Shown: one piece after another, positions 49,831-62,205 of the stretch
Position numbering within the stretch: position 1 is the stretch's first letter
Layout of the letters: each line of letters begins with the position of its first letter
Notes under the pieces: model-generated
The model's input: the letters and a program-made list of their open reading frames with translations, nothing else
Told to the model about the DNA's origin: nothing
The model's database searches: none
Assembly (NCBI GenBank): GCA_921293015.1
Contig: OV121087.1
Coordinates: forward strand, 36,377,235-36,441,234
Source of the DNA: Phorcus lineatus
Taxonomy: Eukaryota; Mollusca; Gastropoda; Trochida; Trochidae
DNA: 64,000 nt
Reading direction: 5' to 3'
Translations under genes and position numbers: made by a program

Positions 49831-52649
49831 GTGATTGTGCTGTTTGCAAAATTTCACGAACATTGTTAGGTTTGAAACACTCGTAAAAGAGTAGTTTATG
49901 CTTTGTTTCAGTGTATATTTTTGCACGACATTTTAATATGGAATAACCCATATTCCTGATGGTGAAGATCACATTGATCAAAGTTAATACTTACTTTCAT
50001 TCTCCCCCAAATAGTGGTAACTCCGTCATAAATTCCTATATAAACCTCTGAACTAATAAGAGCATTTCTTGGTATAGAAATGTATCGTTCAAAAAGCCTC
50101 AGTTTTTTTCTTATGCTTGGGTGAAACTAAACTTTATTCGAATATAAACTCTGCACTTTCGGTCTTCTTTACAGAAAACAATCGCCTTATTTAGCGATTG
50201 CTTCACTACATAGAACTCAGTGACACAAATATACTATCCATATATACTATCCATATATGCGGTGTTTTCGTTGGCTGATATATTGCTTCTAGTGTATGTT
50301 ACAATATTTTTCCGCTAGGAGAACCTGCTGGTAGCCCGAGCAGGAAATGTTATTACTAAAGCGGTTAGTTACTTAGTACAGACATTTTAGGAGCTACCCC
50401 TGCGTGAAGAGAAATTTTCGCTTCATGCGTAGGCGTAGATTATACAAATGTGATTTTTTTCTCAGAATACCTCCAAAACATGCTTGAAGTTATACCGACT
50501 GAACAAAATGAAATATATCTCCTGGACATGGAAATACGTTCATTTCCATCAAACGAAACTTTTCATATATATGCAATAGATATGCAATAGTTAGATAGTT
50601 AAATCTTAAGATAGTCTATGTTTAAGTATATGATGTAATAGACACTCTTTTTATAATCAACTACATGTGCAAAATATATTTATGTTCATTGTTTACTATC
50701 TTATTTCACTGGTACCGTAGAAATGTCAATTTACTTAATATAAATCCCTATATTAACTTAATGTGTTAACAGGTATATTCATTCTGTAAATTAATGTATT
50801 TGTGTAAATGTATATAAGAATGTCATTGATCTTCGGTTCAAATTGGAGGAAATAAAGACTCGTTCCAAAAACGTCTCTAAACATGAGTACAAGTTGGACA
50901 CAGAAATCCTATAATCGATGTCGTAAAATGTTCATGTGCTTCCGATAATGTTCAATCAAGATAAAATAGTTAAATATTCGTCCAGTTTCCCAATAATTGA
51001 AACTCCAGTGAGTTAACTTGACTTGGGACATTCGAGTCAAAACTAATCATGGTTGTCATAGTCTATCCTAAACACGTCATAACTCTTTTGGATGCTAACA
51101 TTTATGTATTTAATAACTGAAATATTGCTGACAACATGTCAAACCCTTCTCGCTCAATTCTTCAATCAAGTTTCAAACGCGACCCACTGAAGCGGTCGTA
51201 AAAGAACTTCAGAAGGCGAGACACAATGACATAGTTTACTCTCATTCTCGGTTTATGTAAACACGTTCTACGCTGTTGGCTTAGCCTTCAGCTTTCGTAT
51301 GTTTGAGCGGTCTAATTAATTTCGAGGAAACGAAGTGCTTTTTTGACAATTCAATAGCCTTTTATTTATGTACTCATAAAGCTATTACACATACTATGCC
51401 GGATATGAATCATATTAATTAGTAGTGTAGGCCTATAACATACAAGTAATGTTTAAATCAACAACGCCCTCGAATGTTTTATAAAATAACGAATACGGGT
51501 CACAACAACCAACCAGGTATGAGGGGTGAACATTTATTATGGAATGCAGTTCACAGGTTCTAAAATATCGCCCCAGTAGGAGCTCTAAATATCACCCGTC
51601 TACCCGGGGTGTATGTCGTGCTACGTGGGATCGGCTTGACAATATAGGTCACACTCCCAAATATTGAAAACAGGAAAGGGGATAATTTCATATCCCTCCC
51701 ACGCTGAATAAGTTGAAGTTTGGATTTTTGCGTTGGTTTGTAAAAGTGAGATTCGCGGATATATTTTTGTAAGTATTAATGCCACATTCGTTTATTTAGT
51801 TGACATGCCATAGGATAACCTAATGTCCATTCATGTTAAAGATCTGTTAGCTCGGTTTGAGGACACATTTTAGATAGGGATACACTTTGTTAGTATGATT
51901 GTTCTATAGGATATGTCCGTATACCACCTACATGGTGATAGCCTTAAAGTTAGTAGAACTGGAATGTTTATTACGTTATTCATCAACTGATAACAGACAA
52001 TATAACAATAACGTCCAGTCTGTGGTAACAGGTTTTAAAAGGGATAGCCACTTAAAAAATTCAAGCTTTCTGGACTAGGATTTTGAGGTCTAGATGAGAT
52101 ACGTAGCGCATGTTTTTAATCACATAAATTGTCATAGGGTCTATGTATGAAACACGAGCTTACATAGTGAAATGTATTTGAATCCAATATTTGTGAGCGG
52201 CTGCATTTTCAGTATTCTTAGAACACTTGGTATGTTTAACTTTTCCTGGTACACCTGCCATATTTCACTTCCTTGGTACAATTTGAATGTACATATTGTC
52301 GTTTACTTGTATGTGTGTTGGAGATTTATGTCAGACAGACGGAAATAATGATTTTTATTTAATTCGTTATGCTCTTTGAATGGGTAAAGTTCAATGCACA
52401 TGTCATATACATTTCATGATTTTTGTGCACACATGTTATAATAAATACTGTCATACTCAAACATGTGGATTTCCAGATTCGGGTTATAAGATGAACTTAT
52501 GTACACTTGTGTATTAGTCCAAATAACCCTTAATACTCCCTAAAACACGTGTCATAGTAGTCAACGTACATAGTACATCTGTATTTTTTATCCTTGATTA
52601 TCAAATGACTGGATGAATAAAGGCAGGAAAACGAAAGGGTAATAATGTT

Positions 52650-52667
52650 CTTTACTTGTTTTTTTAG
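52650..52667 (+). promoter_or_regulatory. Splice acceptor of the INF2-like exon
   Basis: The tract TTCTTTACTTGTTTTTTTAG ends at 52667. Translation of the exon from 52668 (GTG TGG TCA AAC ATG) is open, so an upstream phase-0 exon reads straight through. Confidence 0.8.
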
Positions 52668-53610
52668 GTGTGGTCAAACATGTCCAGTCTCTTTCGACGG
52701 GTCAGCAACCTCGTATGGGGGTCCCGTCGGTCCACGAGAGAGAAAGACAAAAAGAGTCCTCGAGGAGGACGAAAGAAGAAAGGAAAGAAGGAGAACGAGG
52801 ATGACTCGAAGAAACAAGCTCTAAATAATCCCAGTGGGACGGATCACACTTCAGTCAGCCGAGACGGTCATGCTCAGAAAAGCAAAATGGCGGCTGTAGC
52901 AGACGACAGTTTAGATGGCGATGTGACGAGGGCTGAGACACACGCTGAACCCGCGGATATGATTGTCAGCTGCAGAAGCGACAAACTCAACAACAACCCG
53001 CCTGGTGCACGAGATATGTCGGATGCACAACTAGGCTCTGGCAAACAAAACATGGACTCTCAGTGTGAACAACAGAGCAGTAAGGAGAAGGAGTTCACAG
53101 AGTCGGGGGAGTCGCAGAACTCAGGCTTAAGTCATTTGGATCATTTGTCCGATAAGGAGGCTTCTATTCTGCTTAACGAAATGTACGGCGATTCGCCATC
53201 CCATTCGGATAAGGAGGGAGAGGCAGCGAAAGAGAATAAACCCAAGAAAAAAGGATTTAAACATATTTTACGAAGAAAAATAAGCGCCACTTTGACGAAC
53301 ATAGACCTGGAGCAGTGTGATCCTGAGATCTGTGTGAGTCTTTTGAAGATTCCTTCGGTGAATACGTTTGGTGCCTTAAAGAAAAAGGTCAAGTCTAGTG
53401 GAAAAGTGTGGATCCAAGGATTCCTGGACGCCAATGGTCTTGATGCTCTTATAGATTGTGTGGATACCCTGGGAAGTAAACGAGTCACCCAGCTCTCCGA
53501 CGCTCTGTTACTCCTTGAATGTGTTGCTTGCATTAAAGTTGTCATGAATTCCAAAAGTGGTCTGGAATGTCTTGTACAGCATCCTGATTATGTCCGAAGA
53601 CTTACAAAAG
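52668..53610 (+). CDS. INF2: INF2-like formin, N-terminal coding exon (start of DID/FH3 domain); partial gene
   Basis: INF2-family formins nucleate and sever actin filaments; the DID domain encoded here binds the C-terminal autoinhibitory region and regulators. The exon follows a T-rich tract and AG at 52666-52667, with an in-frame TAG at the boundary, so coding must enter by splicing or start at the ATG at 52680 (A at -3). Counting from that ATG: a basic patch at about residues 15-36 (RRSTREKDKK, GGRKKKGKK), a Ser/Glu/Lys-rich probably disordered stretch to about 206, then the DID start from D214 (DPEICVSLLKIPSV, GLDALIDCVDTLGSKR, QLSDALLLLECVACIKVVMN, YVRRLTK). This matches the INF2 N-terminus closely, including conserved SDALL and VMNS. 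Vertebrate INF2 has only about 30 residues before the DID, so this N-terminus is much longer. The donor GTACGT at 53611 leaves phase 1, as expected ahead of the next family residue (Ala). GC content is well above the flanks. The remaining DID, FH1, FH2 and C-terminus lie outside the window. The family assignment is confident; the true start depends on the upstream exon. Confidence 0.9.
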
Positions 53611-54194
53611 GTACGTATCACTTCCTTTCGAATCTCGGAAATTATCTCTCAAATATCACCGATTAACATTATTTTGTAGTCCAAATGAAGAAATGGTTAC
53701 CTTTCTTCAAATGAAAATGTCTGTGAAAGAAAATACCAATAGTACGTTGAATATAACGCATTTCATTCAATGTTTGAAATGAGAATATTGAAAGTTTTAC
53801 TTTTACTTTAAACACATGATCAACTACCATTTAGCGACTAATAGGACCGATTTTTTTTATTTGATTGAAGAAGAGATATAATTAAAACTGTGTTCTGAAT
53901 ATTCGATCTGGGATTTGCTAATTAATTACAAAACTTCAAGAGGTAAGCTACACAATACTGAAAATACCTTTACGTGCACCTTTCATCACATACTAGTTTT
54001 AGAGGTCATGTTTTTAATCCATAAAGCACGCATGGATATGCTATAAAATGTCATACCGTGAAAACTATTGTTGCTTGAACTTAGGATATGCTGAAACTCA
54101 ACATGGTGTCCTGTGAGAAACACAAATAAGGACCCTTATATTTTATGCATATACATTATTCGAATTGAGAAGGATCTAAAAGGAACGACGTTGG

Positions 54195-54700
54195 TTTGTT
54201 TTATGTTTATAGTGTTCTTTGAACGAGGAAATGAATGTCTCAGTGGAAGATTCAGTAAATATTATTATGTATTTATTTACATCTAATGCATTGAGCATTG
54301 TTCGATTTGAAATGTCGGGAAGGAAAGGACAGAGTTTCATTTTCATGTATATAGTGATCTTGAAACGAAGAACAAAATGTTTCATTGTGAGATGTAGTAA
54401 AATGATTATGAATCGAGTCATGATATATGCATTCACATTAATCGAATTGAAGAGATTCGGGTAGGAAAGGACATAGTTTCATTCTATTGTATTTAATGTT
54501 CTTTAAAAGAAGAAATGAATGTCTGAGTTTAAGATTCAGTAAATTTGATTATGTAGTGATTCATAATTAATGCATTCGAATTATTCCAAAATAAGAGGGC
54601 ATCGGGAAGGAAACGAAAGTGTTTAATTTTATTGTATTTAATGTTCTTAAAAAGAAGAAGGTAAGTGTAATATTTAGTAAATTTTTTAATTGAATACATC
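54195..54700 (+). repeat. Tandem repeat of about 140-bp units, about 3.5 copies
   Basis: Units starting near 54195, 54332, 54475 and 54622 share TTTCATT-TATTGTATTTAATG, TTCTT-AAA-GAAG, AATGAATGTCT, AGATTCAGTAAAT, ATTATGTA and TCGGGAAGGAAA. They are diverged. Small ORFs on both strands are repeat artefacts. Confidence 0.85.
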
Positions 54701-54800
54701 TGAAAGGTCATATCGTTTATTGCAACTTCTTAAGTTGTACATTACGTATCCATTACAGCCCTTTGTCGCAGAATCCTTTGGAAACGAAATATCGTATACC

Positions 54801-55278
54801 TTAAAGAGCCACTCCGTGATTTTCGTAACATATTATTTACCTTTGATATGAACCTAAATGTCGTATGTGGTGATATGAAACCAAAACCTCTTAACTTTTC
54901 ATGTCCAAAAGACATTTATATGACAAAAACTGGTTTTCCATGAAAATCTAAAAACAGCCTTATAAATGCACAGAGGTGTACATATCACGTCCAATATACA
55001 TGTATACTAGTTATATCATCTAACAAACACTATCAACTCCTATCTGCCCTCCTGGCTGTTAAAAAATCTCCGAAATTACGTTTGACTATTTGACGCGCGC
55101 CACTGTCCATGCAGTTTTCGATCATAATTGCGACGTTCTACCTTCATTTTGTCACTGTACAAAACAAATTAGCTTTAAAATGTTTCTTTTTGGTAACAGT
55201 CGATACTTCGCAATCAAATGACACCATTGATTAAGTTTTGCATATATGACCCCAACAACTCACGGAGTGGCTCTTTAA
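54801..55278 (+). mobile_element. TTAA-flanked MITE, copy 3
   Basis: 478 bp with intact ends TTAAAGAGCCACTCCGTGA and TCACGGAGTGGCTCTTTAA. The interior matches copies 1, 2 and 4. There is no ORF. Confidence 0.92.
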
Positions 55279-58200
55279 GGTCGTTATGAAAAGGCAAATT
55301 TTGTATGACATGGTTGTCGTATTATATGACATTTTCTGAGACTCCTTTTTTAATGTCATCGTTTTGACAGACTATGACAAAGTGTCACAAAAACTCATTT
55401 GTCATGGTATAAATACTCACAAAAAAAAACCTGCCTCTGAGGGGGGATATTTTTCAAACAACAAATTGAAATTTGTCATGAACAAACAGAATATTCTACT
55501 CAACGTCTCAGAAATTCAAATCACAGATTTAGTCTTCGCGGAACAGCCATTCTGTGAAATGATACTTTTCAATATAAGAATTTTTTAACAGTTAACAAAC
55601 GAACAAGAAATCACATTTAAAAAACCCTACACTATTAACTGCCATATAAACGGTTCAACGGATCACAGAAAGCAGCTATTCAAGGAGTGAATGTTACCAT
55701 CATGCAAGAAAAATCCATATTCTATAACGCAGGAATGCTACACATCTATACACAAGGAATAAAGAGAGAAATACCATTTAAACTTACATTACTAACAATT
55801 CATCGCATGCCAGATGCCATTTATTTTGTGTAAAAGCAATTATCACCACTCTAAAGCACATTTTATAACCTCTCGACGCCACTTTATACATTACAAATAA
55901 GAATCTACGTTTGTATTGTACAGGGGAAAGCTATCCGAACTAACTACCATGACCTAAATGTTAGGCCCTTCAATTTTCATGCATAATTGATAACAAGATT
56001 TTTGCATTGCATAAAAAATTCAACTTTTAATAGCGCCAACCACCAATGAACCGTGAACAAACGAAGCAGTTGATGCTTTCTGCACTCTGAAATAGTTTCT
56101 TCTGTTTTCCTTAATAATTGATGACAATACAGTTTGTAGCCAAGTGAACTATCGGCTTTTTAATCAATTTAACGCTTTTGAGAGCCGAAGGATAACCAAA
56201 CGAGAACGATATGTCAACAACGATGTTGACAACGTCAAAGTTTGTTTCATCGATGTCCAGAAAAGAAGCGAAGCTACTAATTTTTCCCTTGTGAACTTTG
56301 TAGAGAATTCGCAATTTAGTGGAAATGGAATTTCAAATGGAAATCCGACTGGCCTTGCACGAAAACCCAAAGTCACACCCCTTTCAGTCTATGAGCACTA
56401 TGGTTACGTTTGGGTAAATATTGTTTTGACAACGCCATCAAAACTCTTAATTTTTCAATTTCCTAAATATTCCTAATGAGGTAAGTTGATAATAAATTAT
56501 TTGAAGAAGAAAATATTCTTCGTTTACCGGATGATAGTAGGCTAATCGATACACTAGATAGATATACTCAATATATATATTCAATATGACCAGAATGCAA
56601 TATCGATATGCATGTGTTTTTTTGGGGGGAACAATGCAAGTCTGAAAATACAATATATATTATCATCACAGTGAATTTAGATGACAAAATCTTGATGCAA
56701 AGAAAAGGTAACCCCTAATGGTCAACGTGAAGCACGATTGATATAGTGACCACACCTTAAACCTACATGACATACTTAAAAAGAATTCGTTGTGACGATA
56801 AAGCAGTTTTACGATTCGATACGTTTCACGTTATCTCATGTTCGATGGGATGCATATCCTGGTGATGTTTGCTGATTAAAACAGTGTAAATTGAAATAAT
56901 GAAAGAATAACTTATTTTGCTGTAACGCTTGATTCAATAAAGTTTTATCACGATTTGGACATTTAAAAAAACCGAACTAAAATCGTGTTTAAAGTGAGAT
57001 ATAACTTCAGGAGATCATTTTGACAGTAGATTTTGAACATTGCCTCACAAAGTACATTACATCACAATTGTTTTACATCATGATGTAAGGACATCACATT
57101 GCTGTGACATCGTAAAGATGAAGACGTAATAATATGTCATTACCGCATTGGTAGTCTAAGAATACCGTTCTGTTGAGATGTACATTTTTCATTGAAATAT
57201 AATTAAGATGATTTTTAGTGATAAGTAGAATGTCACCGTCGTGTCTTCTGATATGAATTATACCGCCACTCGTTGATGAAAGTGAATTTATCTCCTTTAA
57301 AAAATGTATAAATTTTGATAGTAGACGACACTTTGATGAGGTTATCTATATCAATACCAAAGTTGTAATTCCAGGCGAGGAACCTTTTAAGGAACATTCT
57401 TGAGCGTCGTGAATCTTGCCAATATTTGCTTCCTCCCCACCAGGTTCTGTTGGCATTTAGGATGATGTTTTATGAAATATTCAACTGATCGTCAAAGGGT
57501 GACGATGCGTCTAAGCAATCATACCTAAACTTCGGTAATCCTGTTCTCTCTAAAGGTTTTTGTTAGGACCCTACAGAATATTCGGGATCCTAATTTTAGT
57601 CACTCTTAACTCCCACTTGAATAGACGGGTAACTTTCCTTATGATGGAAGTTGGAAGACTTACACAAGTAGCCTTTGTCAAAAGAAGGTCTCCCTCGATA
57701 ATTAATAAACCTCATCTGGCCAAGCTGAACTACCGAGAGAGCCTTACTCAACAGACCAATAACCCTATCATTAGTTTTATCTTAAAACAATATGAAGTGG
57801 GATCTCGATATCTTATCTTGTCTGATAGATCATCGGCCACTTTTCGATTTGGACAATGATTCTAAAAGCAGCTGTACGTACATGCTTTATAATCGAAATG
57901 AATTGCAGTTAGATTTTGTCCATTTTGGCATCATTCTCTATATTCATAACAAATAATTATTCATTTGAAACACGCAGCTTGTGTTGTTCGATCAACCGAA
58001 TAGACTTCAGCTTTTTCGGCAGAAGTCGTACGGTTTGGATCCTTTAACTGCAGATATGATATATATCGTTGTTCACACTCCTTGAAGATGGTAATTATTA
58101 AGTACCTGAATTGTTTTCAAGAAATATATTGACGTCAATATTCTTAAACACAGGTCAGAGAAGTACTGTCATGCTAACCTCGAAACCTGCACACTCTCTG

Positions 58201-59489
58201 CAAAACAAATAGTTGCATATTCGTGCTAATGTTTGTAGAGAAAAACAGAAAACGCTGCTTTGCAAACCTTGTTTGAGAACGAATTAGACAGATTAGCGAC
58301 CGAGTGACAACACACGACGCAAACTTTAGGTTTTGTCTGACGCTTCAAGATAGAGCCTTTGTTATCCGAAAAAATAAAATAAATAAAAACACGTTTTCGA
58401 AAAGGGTTTCGGCTCGTATAATGAGAAACTAAATTTAGAAAAATGCAACTCCAGATTTTAATCCTGTGATACATGTTTGTAAGATCCGTTGTCTAAACAT
58501 AAAAATCATTATTGAAGGCGACCTTATCTTAAAGCTCTGTTTGCAGTTATGCTCAACCTATTACTTAATTCTTGAAAGTAGACTTATAAGAAAACAATCT
58601 CGATAATGAGGCACTGTGTCTTTTTGCATGACAGGCAACTTTGATGGAATGTAATAAAGGGGTACTCAAGCAACAACCTTGACAGTGTCAACTATAATGA
58701 ATAAGGAATTTATTCAGAGTAATTTCTTAAAAAGTTTTGGTCTAGTGAATAAAGGCGATTCATTCAAAAAAGTAAAAAAGGATGTGCAATTTCTAAACAT
58801 TTTTAAGTATCCAGACAACATATTTTATTCATTACTACGGTGTCAAGCTGTCCCGGTAGAAACATTCGATTGAAAACAAAAGAGACTGAATATGAATGCA
58901 AGTTCTATTTAACATAGATGGATTGAAACTGAAAACAAATCAGCAAAGAGAATCTATTTGGAAATGGAAATGGTATTTTTAAGAACTAACATCTTGCTTT
59001 CAATGAAAACGATGTTTCGACTAAATTATGTTATTGTCATGACCTAACAAAAATAATTTGAAAAAAAGTTTTGTTGTAAAATGCTTTAAATTAAGACTGA
59101 ATGATTTATTTTAAGGTAGATAAGAGGGTGTTAACCTTTTTTTTTTGACTCGCCAGACCCCTCAAATTCAACAAATCCACTAAGTGTTAGTTTGAACAGA
59201 GACAAGTATATATCATTTGGCAATTTCCGATCATGGGGCTTGTGATTTATTCATGGCAACCTGGCTGTAATCAGTTTTCTGATTGTTTCAAAACTGAAGA
59301 TTACTTTTATCAGCTTTATGACAAACGTTTAGTGTCAGTGGCAACAAAATCTCTTATATGCTGAAATGTCAATGCACTTTTAGTTGAAACATTTAGTCAT
59401 TGTGTTTTTGATAACGTTGTTTGGAACAAAAATTTCATATGATTCCATAAAGGAATTATTTCCTTAAATGATATTTTCATATTTAAATA

Positions 59490-59664
59490 TTTCAGCGCAG
59501 TACCACCCATGGTTCGCTAGTTCCAGTCGATGCTCGCAGGTTTCACCGCAATGCATAGCCACAATGGTGTTGCGGGCTTTCTCCCTGCAATAATACTAGC
59601 AGCCGCGATATAAGTGAAATAATCTTGAAAGCGGCGTTAAACCCCAACTCACTCACTCACTCAC
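59490..59664 (+). mobile_element. 5'-truncated SINE (family 1) with target-site duplication
   Basis: Starts at CAGCGCAGTACCACCCATGG and ends in (ACTC)n. The 13-bp direct repeat TCATATTTAAATA flanks it (59477-59489 and 59665-59677). It lacks the tRNA head, the classic result of incomplete reverse transcription during LINE-mediated insertion. Confidence 0.92.
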
Positions 59665-61451
59665 TCATATTTAAATAATTGACATGCTCTCTCCTATCAA
59701 CGTCTTTTGTGTTTTTGGGAACACGTATTTCTGGACCTCTTCAGTGACACGTGTCTTTGTGATGTAAGCGTGGGTTTAGGTTATTTTGCTGAAAAAAGGC
59801 TCACAAAACAGGCAAGCGGACGTTATTTTTGTAGCGAAACAATGACTGGGGTCTTGTAAATGTCAACCTGGTTTTATAAAGTTTACGCCAGCAAATGAGA
59901 CGACACAATACTAGTGAACTTTCAAAAACGTCGGTTGTTAAGATAATTAATAGGAAATGCGGTCCATATGACATAAAGTCACAAATTCATTTTTTAAAAT
60001 CTTTTGATTATTTAATTTTTGAAATTATCTTTGTTTATTGATGTTTTACAGCTTTAAAAAAACTTAACGACGTTTTCAGTGAATTGTGCTTGGTTACACG
60101 GCTTGATAAATGATAATGATAACGTATAAACACAACGTAAATGACATTCAATTTAACTTATGATAGCCCTAATTATTCATAGGTTAAATATGTTATATAT
60201 AAATGCATATGGTATGTCATGTACTATAATGATAAAATCTATGGATCATAGAATGAAAACATTTGTTATTATTGGTATTACTAATCTGCTTAACTTTTTG
60301 TCGACAAAATGGACAACTTAAACACTTTATTAACGATCATGAGAAGGACACAGGATTTTTTTGGTTATTTCTTGCGATAAACGATAAACAAATGTTGATT
60401 TCTTTATCTTTGTAATTTCATTTTAAGTCCCTTTAAATGAGAGGCTATATTTCATAATAGGCCTTTATCAACGGTTATATTTCAAATCAAAGTAGCTCAT
60501 AAACATCAAATACTCACGAATAGCCCTTAAGTGAAACGATGTGTAAAGTTCACGCGTGAATATTTCATTGGCCTAAGCATTTAAACCTAATATAGGTCAG
60601 AGGTCAAATCGTTTTGAAAAAATAGAACCTTTTCATAGATAGAGCACCCATGGTAGTTGCAATAACTTGATCACTTACAGACCTCCTTTTATGTACATGT
60701 TTTAATGTTCATGAATTCAAAACAACTTTTGATGGATAATCATTCTCATTCCACGTAGGTCGCTCCGTCATAAGTAATTATAGGAATTGGGTATTCAAAG
60801 AACCTCTTTTCGATATAACTAAGTATTTGAATCGGAACTCGTAAATTGACCGCCACGAAAAAGATTTCAATGAAAGCGCACGCTGTCAATTTTAATAATA
60901 AGAAAGTTTTCAGATTATATTGTTCAATATTCACCTGGTGGGTAGCATAATACTTCTTATTGCCATAACGTTTCGAACAATAACATCAATAGACGAAAAC
61001 AATGTATTTGTGCCTTCGAAAGCAGGCAATAATTGATGGTTATCGACACCATTCATCTAACACGAGGTGTAGAACATAATCTCATTCGATATGTAGAACA
61101 TAATCTCCAAATCTCATATGATCTCGTACAACGCATAGCCAATAATAAAACATACCCGGTTAGTGACAGTTCTTATGCCAACTAAGTCAGGAATATGTTA
61201 TGTTATGAAATCTTCGATGAATTATAGATACGTATCAAGTGTGTTATGTAGCACATAAATCCCTACTTATCAGCCCTCGAGATAGTGTGTAACAACGTTG
61301 TAAAAACATACTGATAACCAGAATCACCTTGGACTAATTAGTCAGAATAGGAAGACAGATTGTTTTTAACCGTCTCTCCTGGTTGCAGTGACATATTCAT
61401 GCACAGTTAATAGCAAAGTAAAACCTGCGTTAAAAATATTGAATATGTTCA

Positions 61452-61918
61452 TTAAAGAGCCACTCCGTGATTTTCATTACATATGACTTACCTTTGATAC
61501 GAACTTAAATGTCAGATGTGGTGATATAAAATCAAAACATCTGAAGTTTTCATGTCCAAAAAACATATATATGACAAATATTGGTTTTCCATGAAAATCT
61601 AAAAACAGCTTTATAAATGCACAGAGGTGTAGATATCACGTCCAATATACATGGATGCTAGTTATTAAACACTATCAACTCCTAATTGCCTTCCAGGCTA
61701 TTTTAGATAAGTCTACAAAATTACGTTTGACTATTTGACGCGCGCCACTGTCCGGTTTTCGATCATAATTGCGACGTTCTTCCTTCATATTGTCACTGTA
61801 AAAAACAATAAGCATTAAAATGTGTTTTTTTGGTAACAGTCGATACTTCGCTATCAAATGACACCATTGATTAAGTTTGGCAAATATGACTCCAACAACT
61901 CACGGAGTGGCTCTATAA
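61452..61918 (+). mobile_element. TTAA-flanked MITE, copy 4
   Basis: 467 bp. Left end TTAAAGAGCCACTCCGTGA; right end TCACGGAGTGGCTCTATAA, one substitution from the consensus. The interior matches the other copies. Confidence 0.9.
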
Positions 61919-61931
61919 CTTTTGATAAATT

Positions 61932-62205
61932 CATCTGATCAGGAGGTCCGGGGTTCTAATCCCACCAGGGGCGCGGTATCTTTGTCTGTAGTAGAGAAAT
62001 GTTCTACACGCAGTAAGGTTTGGGTGCAATTCTACACTGAATTTCAGATCATTGATCAGGACCATGCTTCGGTAGTTCCAGCCAATACTCTCAGGTTTCA
62101 CCGCAATGCATAGCCACAGTAGCGTTGCGAATTTTCTCCCTGCAATAATCCGAGCAGCGGTGATATAAGTGAAATTAAAACCCCGAATGAACTCATCTCG
62201 CCTAT
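61932..62205 (+). mobile_element. tRNA-derived SINE (family 1), lacking the first part of its tRNA head
   Basis: Starts inside the tRNA-like region (GATCAGGAGGTCCGGGGTTC, B-box GGTTCTAATCC), then GTTCTACACGCAGTAAGG, GTTTCACCGCAATGCATAGC, CCCTGCAATAATC. The tail is decayed. It begins about 14-20 bp after the end of MITE copy 4. The 98-codon minus-strand ORF across it (ending GGIRTPDLLIR) is a spurious tRNA-antisense ORF. Confidence 0.85.

Larger units (their letters stand above)
45813..52667. other. Intron immediately upstream of the INF2-like exon
   Basis: It contains MITE and SINE copies listed separately. The stretch 51560-51720 is less AT-rich and is followed by GTAAGT at 51771, a possible untranslated first exon. 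The last 30 bp before 52668 give a T-rich splice acceptor. No other coding exon is supported. Confidence 0.4.

Noticed and set aside
53141-53554. 137-codon minus-strand ORF
   Set aside because: Antisense shadow of the INF2-like exon.
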